From assembly GCA_027574665.1 (NCBI GenBank), contig CM050649.1:66864150-66928149 (forward strand): a DNA stretch of 64,000 nucleotides, given 5' to 3'. Of the stretch, positions 39,169 through 49,760 are shown piece after piece (the first letter of the stretch is position 1; every line of letters starts with the position of its first letter). Below the pieces are notes generated by a model. That model made no database searches and was not told the DNA's origin. It worked only from the letters and a program-made list of their open reading frames with translations. A program made the translations under genes and the position numbers. This DNA comes from Rhynochetos jubatus (taxonomy: Eukaryota; Chordata; Aves; Eurypygiformes; Rhynochetidae).

Positions 39169-42100
39169 ACAGACTGCTGCATCTATCCCATTATTTGCAA
39201 ATGCTTTTCTGAATATTAAGCATTCCTTTACAATGGGCTATCGCCAATAACAGTAACATTTACATAATATAAACCTCTTACATAAGTGTCTTTCATGTTC
39301 AAAAAAGACTTTTTATTCTTATTACAAACTGCCACGTTACAAGTTCTTCTGTAAACCCTAATATTTATTAAAGTATAGGAACATACAGAATTTCTCAGTG
39401 TACCATTTTGATCATCTTTCTTTCTGCTCAATATTTTTCATTTTATATTACCATATTTTTTTTTCCTCAAGAGAATGTGTTATTTATTGATTATTATCAA
39501 AGAGATGATTTATCATTGCAAATATTTCTCTTTATCATGGGAAACAGAGTGCCAAAAATGGGAAAATGTGCTCAGCCTTGTTACATTTAAACAGATGCCA
39601 AGAGCATTTGAGGAAACAAGTGAATAAATAGTCCTGCATCACTGTTTCTCTCAGTCTACAGATGTATCTATCAGTTGATGCCCTATATATCTCTTCAAAA
39701 TGGTACTTTTAAGTAATTCTTAAAGTAATGGCTCAAAACTTGAAAACTGTGCTTAAGCATAATACTTTCTGTTTTGATCAAGGGAGGACTCATCAGGTTT
39801 TTGACAAAAACAGAATTTTTCCTCTGATTATAAACTATGCAGTTCCATCTGGAACTTATTTTGATATTGTGAATCTTAATGCTTCAGAAAAGCACACAGA
39901 ACAATGGACGGGCACTACTTGTTTGTTTTAAATTGAAATTAATTAATTATGAAACAGCTGCAATAGTCTAAATTACTTATTTCGCCTTTCAGTGAAAATG
40001 AATTTACAGGCATTTGCAAAGCATACAAAAATAAAGAGAGAGACAAGAAAGTCTGCAAGAAAGGAAGTCATGTAGAATTGTCTATGATCTGTATTTCGAG
40101 AAAGTAAATAATTAATAGCTCCAAGGAAGCATATTAGAGATTGCTCTTTCTATTACACAGTCACATTGAGCAGTAAAATACTGCTTTAAATCTCAACAAC
40201 AAATAGAACAGAACTCAATAGAGATTACCTTTCCAGATAATCATTTTTTCAGCTGAAAACAGTGACTTTTTTACATTACAACCAGACTGTGACTTAAAAG
40301 AAGCTTCTCAGTCATTTAGTCAAGACAGATGAGCAATGAGTGTTAGAAAAGCTACCAAGGCATCAAAAGATCTACAGTCAAGGCCATTAAAGAATAGCTA
40401 ATCTGCTCTAGTTCTAATTCTCTGCTAATGGCTTTCCTTAAATGTGCTTTACATCAGCTGTAATTAGTTCAAGATATTGCTACTTACATACTTCTAAGAA
40501 CAACAACAAAAAAAAAGGTTGCATTTCTACCACATCGTATGCAATCACGTTCACATAGCCATCTACCCAAGCTAGTGAGTTCTTGCGCAGTGCGAAGCCT
40601 TGAAGAGTATCGTAAAGAGATACTTTTCTTGGATCTACAAAAGCCAGTGCAGGTCCAGCAACAACAACATTTATCTATGCTTTCTTTTGTTGGGGTCATC
40701 CGAGTGCTGTTTTACCTCAGGTGTTGCAGAATCAACTGCACTACACGTGATACATTGCGCCGTACATACTGGAAATACGTACAGTTTTGCTACCTATGTT
40801 ATGGGTTTGGAACAGATTTTCAGTCAGTGGTAGTGACAAAAAAACCCCAAACAAACCCCAAACCCTTGCCATATTTACCGTAGAGCATGACAGGGTTTTG
40901 AAGGGATTCACTCCCTTCTTAGAAAAAGTCTTTTACCTGAGAGTAGCAGCCTGACTCTGACCCAGGAGAACTGCATGCTCCTGTGGCCATTTCGGACCCA
41001 TGCAGACCATGGAAAGGGGTAGAGCTCCACAAGCATGCTGGTACACCCAAACACGCAAGGCTATGTTGGGATGCTAATTCAGACGGGTTAGGATCACAGC
41101 GGTTTTCTTGCAGGGAGCCTTAAGTAAACGGACTAGCACACAAATACCTTTTTGTACTAAGAAATTCCTGACAGTCTTCAGGCCTAACCACGAACAAAGC
41201 ACATTGTAACATTAATTTACTCTTTAAACTGGTGACATTTAGTTAACCCAAGGTCATCATTCTGCAGAAAATGTTACACTCTCCTTGCCAAACACAAATG
41301 AAGAAATGCACACTTAGCTTTAATTGTTACTTTGTCCTTTAAAAGCAGTTGATAAGGTGACAGGTTCCCTCCCTGACTGCTGCAGAAACAAAAAATGTTG
41401 AAAAGTGTCTTCTATTGGATGCATATCAATATAATTAACTTCCTCAGAATATCTCTGTCAACAAACTCAGGTCATTTTTTCTTGACTGAGGTTCAACTAA
41501 CTACAGCACTTGCTTTTCTAAGACAAAGGAGCAAAAAAATATTAAAATGACATCATTCCCTCCTAAAATTGACAGACCTGAGAGATGAACCCTCATGGTC
41601 AATCAGAAGTGGCCAATGACAGGAAGAACCAACTTTCTCTTGGTGCATCGCTAGGAGGTAGGCACCACTTAGCAACGTCAGAACAAAAGCTAAAAACCCA
41701 CAGAGGAGATTTAGGATATCTGTCAACACCCGTACGTCAGAACAGGCTCCTCAAAACCTTCACAGTGACCAAAGCAAAGAAGGCAAGGTTAGAAGCAGGG
41801 AGATGGATGGTAGGAGAGACCATTGCTGGGATGGCTCTTGAATCTGAACCTTGCAAATGCACACTTCACCAATACTTTTTCCTCCTGATCCATCTGTCTG
41901 TTGTATTTGCAGCTTTCATACCACCATAGGTCATCGTAATACCCTGACACCTAGACTGCACCATCATAGCAATGCATGGACGAGGAAGGCCACCAGTTCC
42001 TCCCTAATGGATTTCAAATGTGATACACGCAATAAGAAGTGATCACAGCTCAAAGCAATCAAAACACACACAGTGTAAGAAGATACCACCTTCATCCTCT

Positions 42101-44030
42101 GTTTGTCCATTCCTGCCATTCAGTCAAAGCAGGCTGAGGCACAAAGGATTCTTTCTTTGGTCCAAAACATGTGAAAACAACCACACGGGAAGACTGGGTT
42201 ACATTAAGATGTTGTGCGGCTTTGTCAGATACAACTCTCATGTTTTTAGTTTTAAGTACTTACAGTTGTGGATCATCTTTATTGAGGAACAAAACACAGC
42301 AACAAAAAAGCTTCTTAGCAAAGATTTCTAGTCCCTTCTGCATAATTTTAAGTGTTTCCTGACTGCTGAGACCACCACTGCTGCATTGGAACTAATTTAT
42401 TTTTTAAAAAATACATAAAGGATCTCTGAGGATAAGTTTAAATCGCATTTCTACTGTCATATTTCCCACGATACACCCGTATCCAGGTCCTCGGTACATG
42501 CATGCAGGTTAAAATCTTCTTAAGAGGATAAAACACAGTCGACGTAAGTCGCTAACACGTACTTCTTGTTTGCTTAAGGTATTAGGTAAGCTGAGATACC
42601 AAGCTGTAAGAGAGGTACACAAGTAACTATAGGATGTATTTTTACCTTTGAAAACACGTAGGGAAATCTAGGACAGAATATTAAGAATTACCATCATGTT
42701 CATTTAACTGTTGCTACAGTTCATTCGCCCACTCTTTCTCCTAAATGTAGATTTGCAGTTACCCACAAGTTATTCAGAAATTATATAATTACCTGGGTAT
42801 TAAACTACAAGTGTCCATTTTTGCTCTCCTAGGGCCTTAGGCAGCCCCAGGGAGCATAACTGGTGTTCTAACATTGACTTTAAGAGCCAGAAGACCAGTG
42901 AGTAGCTCCCACGGTGATGATGTGAACACGTGTGGATCCAATCAGAGCAGAGACCAGTGGGCACCCCAGGAGCACCCCCAGCAGCAGCAGGGCAGGGTTT
43001 ACGAAGAGAGAGTTTTGTTCAAAACCAAGAAAGCTCGGTTTCAGCTTTCCCTTTTCCTACTTTCTGTTGTTTACAAAGAAGTTGAGGTTTTCCGTTGGAA
43101 TTAACCTTACAGCTAACCAGCCTGCATACAAAGAAATGTTACCTGGGTTTCCTAGAAAATACTGGACTTTTGAAATCTCATTTTTTGAGGATGTCACTTC
43201 CAAATTACAACTTGATTAGTCTGTTAGATGAGACACCATCTCACACAGAACTTAACCTCCCTGTTTTCTAGCTGTACATAATACAGGTTTTCTTCATTTC
43301 TATTGATTTTACTTTACTACTCCTATCATTAACAGTTATAATCAATTTAATATAACTCTGAACATACATAGGCTGCAAATAATTGCTAGAACCCTTTTTA
43401 GCCCTGCTTTGTTGTTTCCTACTTGTAAATATGATGAAAATGGATTAATTTGTTATATGAGGTTAAAAACCTTGCAATTAAACAGTTATTTTCTCTAATG
43501 AGAGTATTGTGGAGTTGAGTATGATGTTATTCCTAATATATGGGTGACAAGATGTTCCTACAGCCAGTATTTCTTCTGTGTGTGTTTGGTTTGTGGGTTT
43601 GTTGTTGTTTGTTTTTTTTTTTTCTTAATGGCCCATATTTCTCTTCCAATAGTTTATAGAAACCTGGTATTTTCCTTGAAATATTCACATTGAATTGGAA
43701 GTGCCGCATGTATCTCATGCCCTCTTCCGAACCCTTCTCAAATCACCTAGTAAAGTTTCTGCCTCGACTTCTAATGGAAAACAAACCCAGAGGAACACAG
43801 ATCTACAAGTCGGAGTGTTGCGAGGAAAGCCGAAAAGGCTGTCCTCCTGCATCACACAATAGGGCGTGGGTGCCCAAATAGTCCTCCAGAGGGGTACAGG
43901 GAGAGAGGAAAGCACACTCACTATCCTACTGATGCATTAAAATTTCATTTATCAGACAAAAACACAGCAGAAGGTTAAAAAAAATTTATCATTCTTTAGA
44001 AAAGTGACAGAGTACTGCAAATCAGAGATG
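39169..44030 (-). other. AFF3: AFF3 intron 1, unique sequence
   Basis: Unique AT-rich intronic DNA. Only short A or T runs are seen. Open frames up to 114 codons (for example 40539-40883 and 41585-41929) lack any recognisable domain and are not supported as exons. Confidence 0.7.
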
Positions 44031-44095
44031 ATGGGCCAGATCTTCATCTGCTATAAACCAGGCAAAGCCTCTGGACTCGGCAGAGACTTAAACCA
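44031..44095. repeat. Probable old interspersed-repeat remnant
   Basis: TGGGCCAGATCTTCATCTGC and the following TATAAACCAGGCAAAGCCTC resemble the terminal motif 'gggccagatcctcagctggtgtaaatcagcatagctcc' of an old palindromic repeat common in bird and reptile genomes. The copy is diverged. The assignment rests on memory of the motif, not on a database search. Confidence 0.55.
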
Positions 44096-45010
44096 AACGA
44101 GGAGGATGTGGTGCATTACATCCCTCAACGGAACACTCGCATGGCGAAACAGATGTATTTTTTAAATATTGTTATTTAGCTGAAGTTTATAAAGGATTAT
44201 GACAATGAAAAGCTTGCTCTTCTTATTATTTATAATGCACATACAATGTGTTCAGTGCCACAGAAAAAACTCAAACAATAAAAGTAATTCCTGACCCAAA
44301 GGGCTTCCAGCCTGAAAAACAGCCATCAGGAAGAGAGAACATGCTGTGAAAGTGGGAGAAGGGAACAGTCTATAGTTATTACTCCTGTTATTGTTTGCTC
44401 ACAACTCACAATCATCACAGAAAGAGCAAATTTTTAGATGGGATTTTAGTGAAGGGAAGGTAGTAACTGTGAGTTGACACTGGGTGGAAGGCAGAGTGGG
44501 AAACACCACCAACATAGAAATAAGGAGACAGGATTTCAAGCATTACTGGTAGAAAGAGGCCAAGAGCTGAAAGGAAAGAAGTAAGAGACAAAGTCCAAGA
44601 CAAGGGCTGGAGGAGAGCTGTAAAAGAGATGGGAGATAAGACACTAACTTAATATTTTTGTGTGTGAGAGAGAGGTATTATTGCCATTGTATTGCCTGTA
44701 AAAAGGGTAAGCTGCTCCAGCCTCTAGCCCTCTTGAGAAAATGGTTGGAGTGACCCCTCTCTCCCCAAAGTAACCGCTTACTGTTATGTGAAAATAAATA
44801 TCTTGATATACTACTTTGACTGAAGAGGCATTTGTAGAATTAGCTTTCTAAAACTGCTTGCAGTAAACACTGGGCAACGTGAGAAAAAAATCTTGGCTGG
44901 CACAAATATAAAATGTAGTGACTAAAAGCTAGACAACCTGGGATCAAGAAGTTACAAAAGGTTCATTTATAAGACTGCTGGATGTCTGGCCACTTTTTGT
45001 TAATAGCAAC

Positions 45011-45060
45011 TTCCAAACAAAACTCTCATTGACTTCAAATGGAGCAGGAACAGACCCAAA
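45011..45060. repeat. Probable old interspersed-repeat remnant
   Basis: AAACTCTCATTGACTTCAAA followed by TGGAGCAGGAACAGACCCA resembles 'aaactcccattgacttcaatgggagcaggatcaggccc', the same motif group as the remnants at 24674, 39111 and 44031. It is short and diverged. Confidence 0.6.
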
Positions 45061-48000
45061 GATAGCAAATGAGCCAGTAATTCAATACGTGGTCTGTAAA
45101 ACACACCGGGCCACCTTACACTGTGCATTTGATATTGATCTCAACTTGGAAGCTATACAGCTATACATTTTTTACATGACTATCCAACTCCTGCAAAACC
45201 GATGCTAACTGAAAGTATCCAGATGTATCAGATAAGTACCAAATACACCAATTACATACTTAGCTGCTTTTACCTAAACAAACACTGGTTTGTTTGTGGC
45301 TAGCAAATACATTACACTCAAAACTATTTACTTGTTTGGTACAACACAGCAAGTGGTTCGATAAATCTGCTAGTTCTTTGTAAAGAACAGGAGAAGAACT
45401 CGGCCTCTGCACGTATCTTGCGTAAGCGCGTGAGGAGAGTCTTTATGAAGCGCTCTTCACCAGGATTATCGCTGTGCCTAAACCTAAGCATAGAGCTAAG
45501 GACCTGGCTGAATTTTGATCTAGATTTGTTAAATAAGGCAAATAACAGTACGAATGCCTGTAATGCAGAACTAGTGCTGGCACTCCAATTAACATCCTTT
45601 GATCTGCTCATTTGCCGCTTTCCATCATGCATAGTATGCTTTCTGCCGTACAAGACGTGTATAAACCAACTCTAACTGAGGTTTTCCATCTCTTTTTGTC
45701 TGGGGTGAACAAATACAAAGCTATAAGGCACTGAAGAATCTACAACCTTGAGTCCGGACAAGCCAAACTCCACACACAGCATACAAATAAACACATGTAG
45801 AAAGAAAAACAGGAGATGGGGCTGTGGTTCAAAGTTGTCAGTGCCATGTGTTTGGGATAACTGAGTTAGTCGGTGCTAAGGACACCTTGAGTGAAGTTGG
45901 CCTGATCATCCCAAAATGTTCCAGAAAAAGCTTACAAAATGGGCACGAGTTTTGTTTATGTCACAGATTGGTATGTTTTCTTAAAACTCTTATTTGAGTT
46001 TGTACTCAGCTTTCACTATTTGAATTATAGTAGTTCTCTGGGAAGCAGAAGTGTTGTTGGCATCAATACAACCTGGAAAAACTACTGTTTAGTAGAAACC
46101 AGCTTACAATATTCTCCTATTGCAGTTTACTAGTTAAATACTGTCTTATAGCCATGACACAATATATTATTACATTTTCTGTGCTACAGCTAAGTAAAAG
46201 ACATAGCACATATTAATTTGAGAGCAAATTCATTAATGGTATAAAAGTAAAAATCAATGAGAATTGATTAGCATGCTGCTGTTCATCTGGAAACCCCTTT
46301 TGATTTTCCAAGAACATACCAATTAAAAAAAAAAAAGTACTTTAGAACAGCACGTTAATATTTAATTACTGCACTTTTAAGGAAAACGTTCACCAAATAC
46401 TGCAAAAAGTGGATTTTCAGTCATAAATTAAGTGCGCAAATTGCCATTATGACTACATTCAAAAGAATAAAGGACAACATTCATTCTCGCTGCAGAGAAA
46501 ATTAAGTCTCTTAAGTGTTGCTCTTTGCCATTAAGTACTTCCTATCTATGTGGTATACTTTATTTCCCGTTTTGGCAACAACTGCACTCCTTTGAAGGCA
46601 TCCTGACAAGCCTTCAGAGCTTAAAATTAACAGACCAGCTCAGCTGAGTACAGTATTCAAATCAGGTTTCTTGAGAATGTCCATAACCTGCCCGTGGGTT
46701 AGCGGGCAGGATGGCAGGGGGAGGAGGGTGTCATGATACCCACACAAGACCAACCCAGGGCCCTTTGCTGCAGCCGCTGCAGCACTGAGGCAGCCCTGGC
46801 CTTGGGATGGACCTTGGGAAGCTTTCACCAAGTGAAAGTAAGTTTTTATTTAATACTGCTCATACAACTTTTCAAAAGTATTCTTCCAAACCATTTGCCA
46901 AAACAGCTGCTTCACGACATACTCCCAGCCTGAGTTCTCAGATACTCCAAGCCAAAGCCAAAGCCAGTCAGCAAAAGCTAGTACCCCAAAAGGATGCGAA
47001 CACACAACAGCAAACCCCCTGTTCTCCCGATGAGCTCCCTTAAAGTAGGTGTGATCCCCTCACTGGGCACTGCTCCGGACATTTGTGGGTCAAACCCCTA
47101 TGCCCGGGGGTGTGTGAGAATTTAGCAACAGATGCAGGCCTCCCACTGTGCAAGGGCTTGTCATGTGTTACTTGAAGCCCTTCCGTTGAACCTATCTTCT
47201 AACCTGTAACAACTATAGAGGAAAACAACAAGATCTATGAAACCACAAGATCGCTTATAATGCGTATACAGACATTTTTAAGCAGGTAATTTAGCTGGAA
47301 AAGGGTTGATGTCTCTTTGGATGCCTACAGGAGTTTTATGCCCACCACGGTCATTTGAAAGTGGCTCCACAACAGTCGAAAAGCATGCTGAAAAGGTTAT
47401 GAAAAGGAGTAATTGCCCGGCACAGCCTAAAGCCCTAGCTTTCCAGAGTTACATTGTTAGCTTTTCAAATTCAGTATTAACTCCAATAACCAGCTTGCAC
47501 AACAGACTAATGAACATCGCGCTTTTGTTGAAAAGAGAAAATCCGCCCCCCCCCCCCCCCCCCCCCCCGCCAAGTTTGTCTTCGTTCAGGGAGAAAGAGA
47601 AAAGCATTCACATGTGTGAAGGCATTATTCCTCCCGTTCTTGTTTAATAGAAAAAAACATGTAATTTGATTGTAAAACCGTGCATACGGACTGAAAACTT
47701 AAAACCAGGCCAGAGATAAATGTTATGGTTTGGATATAAACTGAATATTGGTATTTATAATTGAAACGAGGACATAACCTTAACTTGTGTCACAGGCAGA
47801 AACGCTGTAATTAAAAACTTTTATGGGGTAGTAACTAATTTTCTATTATATGTGCTCTTTCAAGTTCCCATAGCGATGTAAAAGTTTTATTAGGCTGGAT
47901 GTGATCAATGTATGCATTTATAAGCATCCGTGTTATGCGGCGCAAGCTGTTCTCATCATCCTGAGGTCTTTCCGTAAGAAGGGGCTCACTAAGGGGACTC

Positions 48001-48159
48001 CCTGGTCCTGCTTATTACGTTACACCTGCCACGGGAAGAGGGATGCTGGCGCTGGCGAACGCGCACCCTACTGACAGAAGGTACGGATCACCTAACATGT
48101 TAAAAAAGCACATAAATAGAATGCATACCGTTGACTGACTTCAGGCAAATGTAATCTCG
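45061..48159 (-). other. AFF3: AFF3 intron 1 up to the CpG island
   Basis: Unique intronic sequence becoming GC-richer toward 48 kb. The part at 46130-46480 is AT-rich and complex, with repeated TAAT/ATTA cores and GAATTGATTAGCATGCTGCTG near 46260, and may be an enhancer. The C23 tract at 47546-47568 is listed separately. No exon is supported. Confidence 0.7.
47546..47568. repeat. C23 homopolymer tract
   Basis: Twenty-three consecutive C on the plus strand, so G on the AFF3 transcript strand, about 600 bases before the CpG island. A chance 113-codon open frame (47306-47647) translates through it as polyproline and should be ignored. Confidence 0.9.
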
Positions 48160-48490
48160 GCTCCCTAAACAACCGACCTGGGACGCAACCGGCCGCCGTT
48201 GCCCCGGCCGACGGCAGCACCGCCGCCCGGCTGAGCGCACCAGCCTGCCGGGGAGCGCACCCCGTCGGGGAAGGCAGACAACGCCTGCCCGCGACTGGGA
48301 GCGGCGGGTCCCCGCGGCATCCCACCCGCGTCCCACCCGTGGGTTCCCACCGGCTCTCACCGCGGCGTCCCCCCCCGGGAGTCCCGGCGCTGTCCCGGGA
48401 GCGCCTCCCCGCACACCCTGGCAGCCCCTGCGGTGACCGCCACGGAGCGCGGAGCGCAGCCGGCCCCGACGGGGAGCCGCCGCCTCGGGG

Positions 48491-48550
48491 CCGAGCAGTG
48501 CCGTGCCGTGCCGAGCCGTGCCGAGCCGTGCCGTGCCGTGCCGTGCCAAG
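48491..48550. repeat. Pentanucleotide array, CCGTG/CCGAG, 12 units
   Basis: Twelve consecutive 5-base units, mostly CCGTG with CCGAG, CAGTG and CCAAG variants, lie in the CpG island downstream of exon 1 in transcript sense. The unit is related in reverse complement (CTCGG, CACGG) to the array at 49711-49760. Overlapping 100-250-codon frames here are artefacts of GC-rich sequence. Confidence 0.9.
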
Positions 48551-48681
48551 CCGGCGGCGGGGAGCGGCGTGCCTCCCGCAGCAAACTCCGGGAGTTGGCA
48601 GAGGCAGAGGCTCGGGGAGGGTGGTGCGAAGGGGTGCGGGGGGGTGGAGGGCAGCGCTTCCCACCTCCAGCCGCTAATGAC

Positions 48682-48693
48682 ATTTCTAGAAAT
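48682..48693. promoter_or_regulatory. Palindrome ATTTCTAGAAAT, heat-shock-element-like
   Basis: A perfect 12-base palindrome carries the two-unit heat-shock element pattern TTCnnGAA. It sits in a 40-base AT-richer pocket inside the CpG island. Only two pentamer units are present, whereas strong elements normally have three, so binding by HSF is doubtful. Confidence 0.3.
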
Positions 48694-49159
48694 TGTTTCT
48701 CCTCCTCCCTGGCAGCCCCGCACCCGCCGCCGGGGCGGGCAGGGACGGGGGTGCGCAGGGGGAGGTCAAGGGCATGCAAGGGGGGGCAGGAGAGAGCAGC
48801 GGAGAGGGGCGTCTCGGGGGTGCAATAAAGGCACCCCGGGAGGGGGAGAAGGGGGAGTTGCAGGGCGAGGATGAGGGTGTGAAAGGGGTGTGCAGGAGGG
48901 ATGGGGGATGAGCTACGGGAGTGCAGCCCGGGGTGCCAGTGGCGGGTGAGCACAGGGGGCGGAGGTGAGTGCAGGAGACCCCCCCTCCGCCCCTCCAGCC
49001 AAACACCACATTCACCTCCCGAACCCACCCTGGCAGCCAGGGGACGGGGAGCACCCTTCCCTCTGCCCCTCCCGGGCCAGCAATGCTGGGAGAGCAAGTG
49101 GCAGGGGTGACACCTCCCGGGTGTCTGCACCCTCTGCTGCTAATGCACCCGCCGCCCCA

Positions 49160-49372
49160 GTTATCGCCCCCCCCCCCCCCCCCCCCCGCCAAAAGCCACT
49201 GCACCCCCCTTTATTGCACACCCGCTCTCACCGCACCCCCAATTTATTGCACCCCTCCAGGTAAGCGCACGATCACCCCAAATTATTGCACACACACAAT
49301 TACCGCACGTCCCCCAGTTATTGCACTCCCTCCAGTTATTGCACAACCCCGTTATAGCACCCACACCCCCCC
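49160..49372. repeat. Degenerate 17-18-bp minisatellite, TTATTGCAC core
   Basis: The core TTATTGCAC or a close variant recurs at 49211, 49244, 49283, 49300, 49318, 49336 and 49352, with weaker copies near 49228 and 49262 filling the larger gaps. Spacing is 16-21 bases, and a C-rich spacer (often CCCCCCAG) separates the cores. It begins after a C21 tract (49167-49187) and lies 49-260 bases inside intron 1. A single reverse copy (TGCAATAAA) occurs at 48821-48829 within a short hairpin. The array is old or rapidly diverging, as units differ from one another. Confidence 0.8.
49167..49187. repeat. C21 homopolymer tract
   Basis: Twenty-one consecutive C on the plus strand (G on the transcript strand), about 235 bases inside AFF3 intron 1. 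It can form G-quadruplex structures on the transcript strand. Confidence 0.9.
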
Positions 49373-49413
49373 CGCAAGATCCTGCCCCCCCTCCCGGCCG
49401 CTGCTCCCCGCAC

Positions 49414-49420
49414 GGCTCAC
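49414..49420 (-). other. AFF3: Splice donor of AFF3 exon 1
   Basis: Exon 1 ends CTGTG at 49421 and the intron starts GTGAGCC on the minus strand, a strong donor. Unspliced transcript would read TGG TGA, so intron retention stops translation at once after 18 codons. Confidence 0.93.
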
Positions 49421-49473
49421 CACAGAGAGTCCAGGTCCCACTCCTGGAGCAGAGCTAAGTCGAAGCTGTCCAT
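49421..49473 (-). CDS. AFF3: AFF3 first coding exon (residues 1-17 and part of 18)
   Basis: The 53 coding bases on the minus strand read MDSFDLALLQEWDLDSL and end with TG, the first two bases of a Cys codon finished by exon 2 at 1240. This N-terminus is diagnostic of AFF3; mammals have DLESLC where this sequence has DLDSLC. The ATG at 49473-49471 sits in a strong Kozak context (CACC before, G after) and was chosen because it matches the known N-terminus exactly. The 5' UTR continues to the right within the CpG island, but its start and any upstream non-coding exon are not visible. AFF3 is a nuclear AF4/FMR2-family elongation-complex scaffold, known also as LAF4, with prominent expression in lymphoid and neural tissue in mammals. 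Confidence 0.97.
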
Positions 49474-49623
49474 GGTGAAGCGATGTCAGCGCCGCCGCGC
49501 TGCAACCGCACGGCGTCCGGGGCGCATCTGAACTGCACCGCGGGCAGGGCGAGGGCGCGGAGCACCCCCCGCCGCCGGCCCCTCTCCGCACCGGCGCGGG
49601 CGGGGACGGACCCTCCCGCTTCC

Positions 49624-49690
49624 CCTTAAAATAATAATTCAAAAAAAAAAAGAAATCACCACTCCCCCACCCCCCTCAAAAAAAAAATCC
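49624..49690. promoter_or_regulatory. AFF3: A/T-rich insert in the AFF3 promoter
   Basis: Two A runs (11 bases at 49641-49651 and 10 at 49678-49687) with an AT-rich TAAAATAATAATTC break the otherwise GC-rich island 150-217 bases upstream of the ATG. On the minus strand this gives ATTATTATTTTAAG, a weak TATA-like element. Poly(dA:dT) disfavors nucleosomes, so it may mark an open promoter. This is inference. Confidence 0.35.
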
Positions 49691-49710
49691 CGTGCCACCG
49701 CTCGTTTGCA

Positions 49711-49760
49711 AGCGGCGCGGCTCGGCGCGGCGCGGCTCGGCTCGGCTGGGCTCGGCTCGG
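49711..49760. repeat. Pentanucleotide array, CTCGG/CGCGG, 10 units
   Basis: Ten consecutive 5-base units (AGCGG, CGCGG, CTCGG, CTGGG variants) lie about 240-290 bases upstream of the AFF3 start codon and run directly into a CCG tract. CTCGG is the reverse complement of CCGAG in the array at 48491-48550. Confidence 0.9.

Noticed and set aside
48092-49478. Many long overlapping open frames in the CpG island (up to 257 codons)
   Set aside because: They are open on several frames of both strands because stop codons are rare in GC-rich DNA. Their translations are low-complexity Pro, Arg, Gly and Ala runs with no domain, and they overlap the true AFF3 exon and simple repeats.
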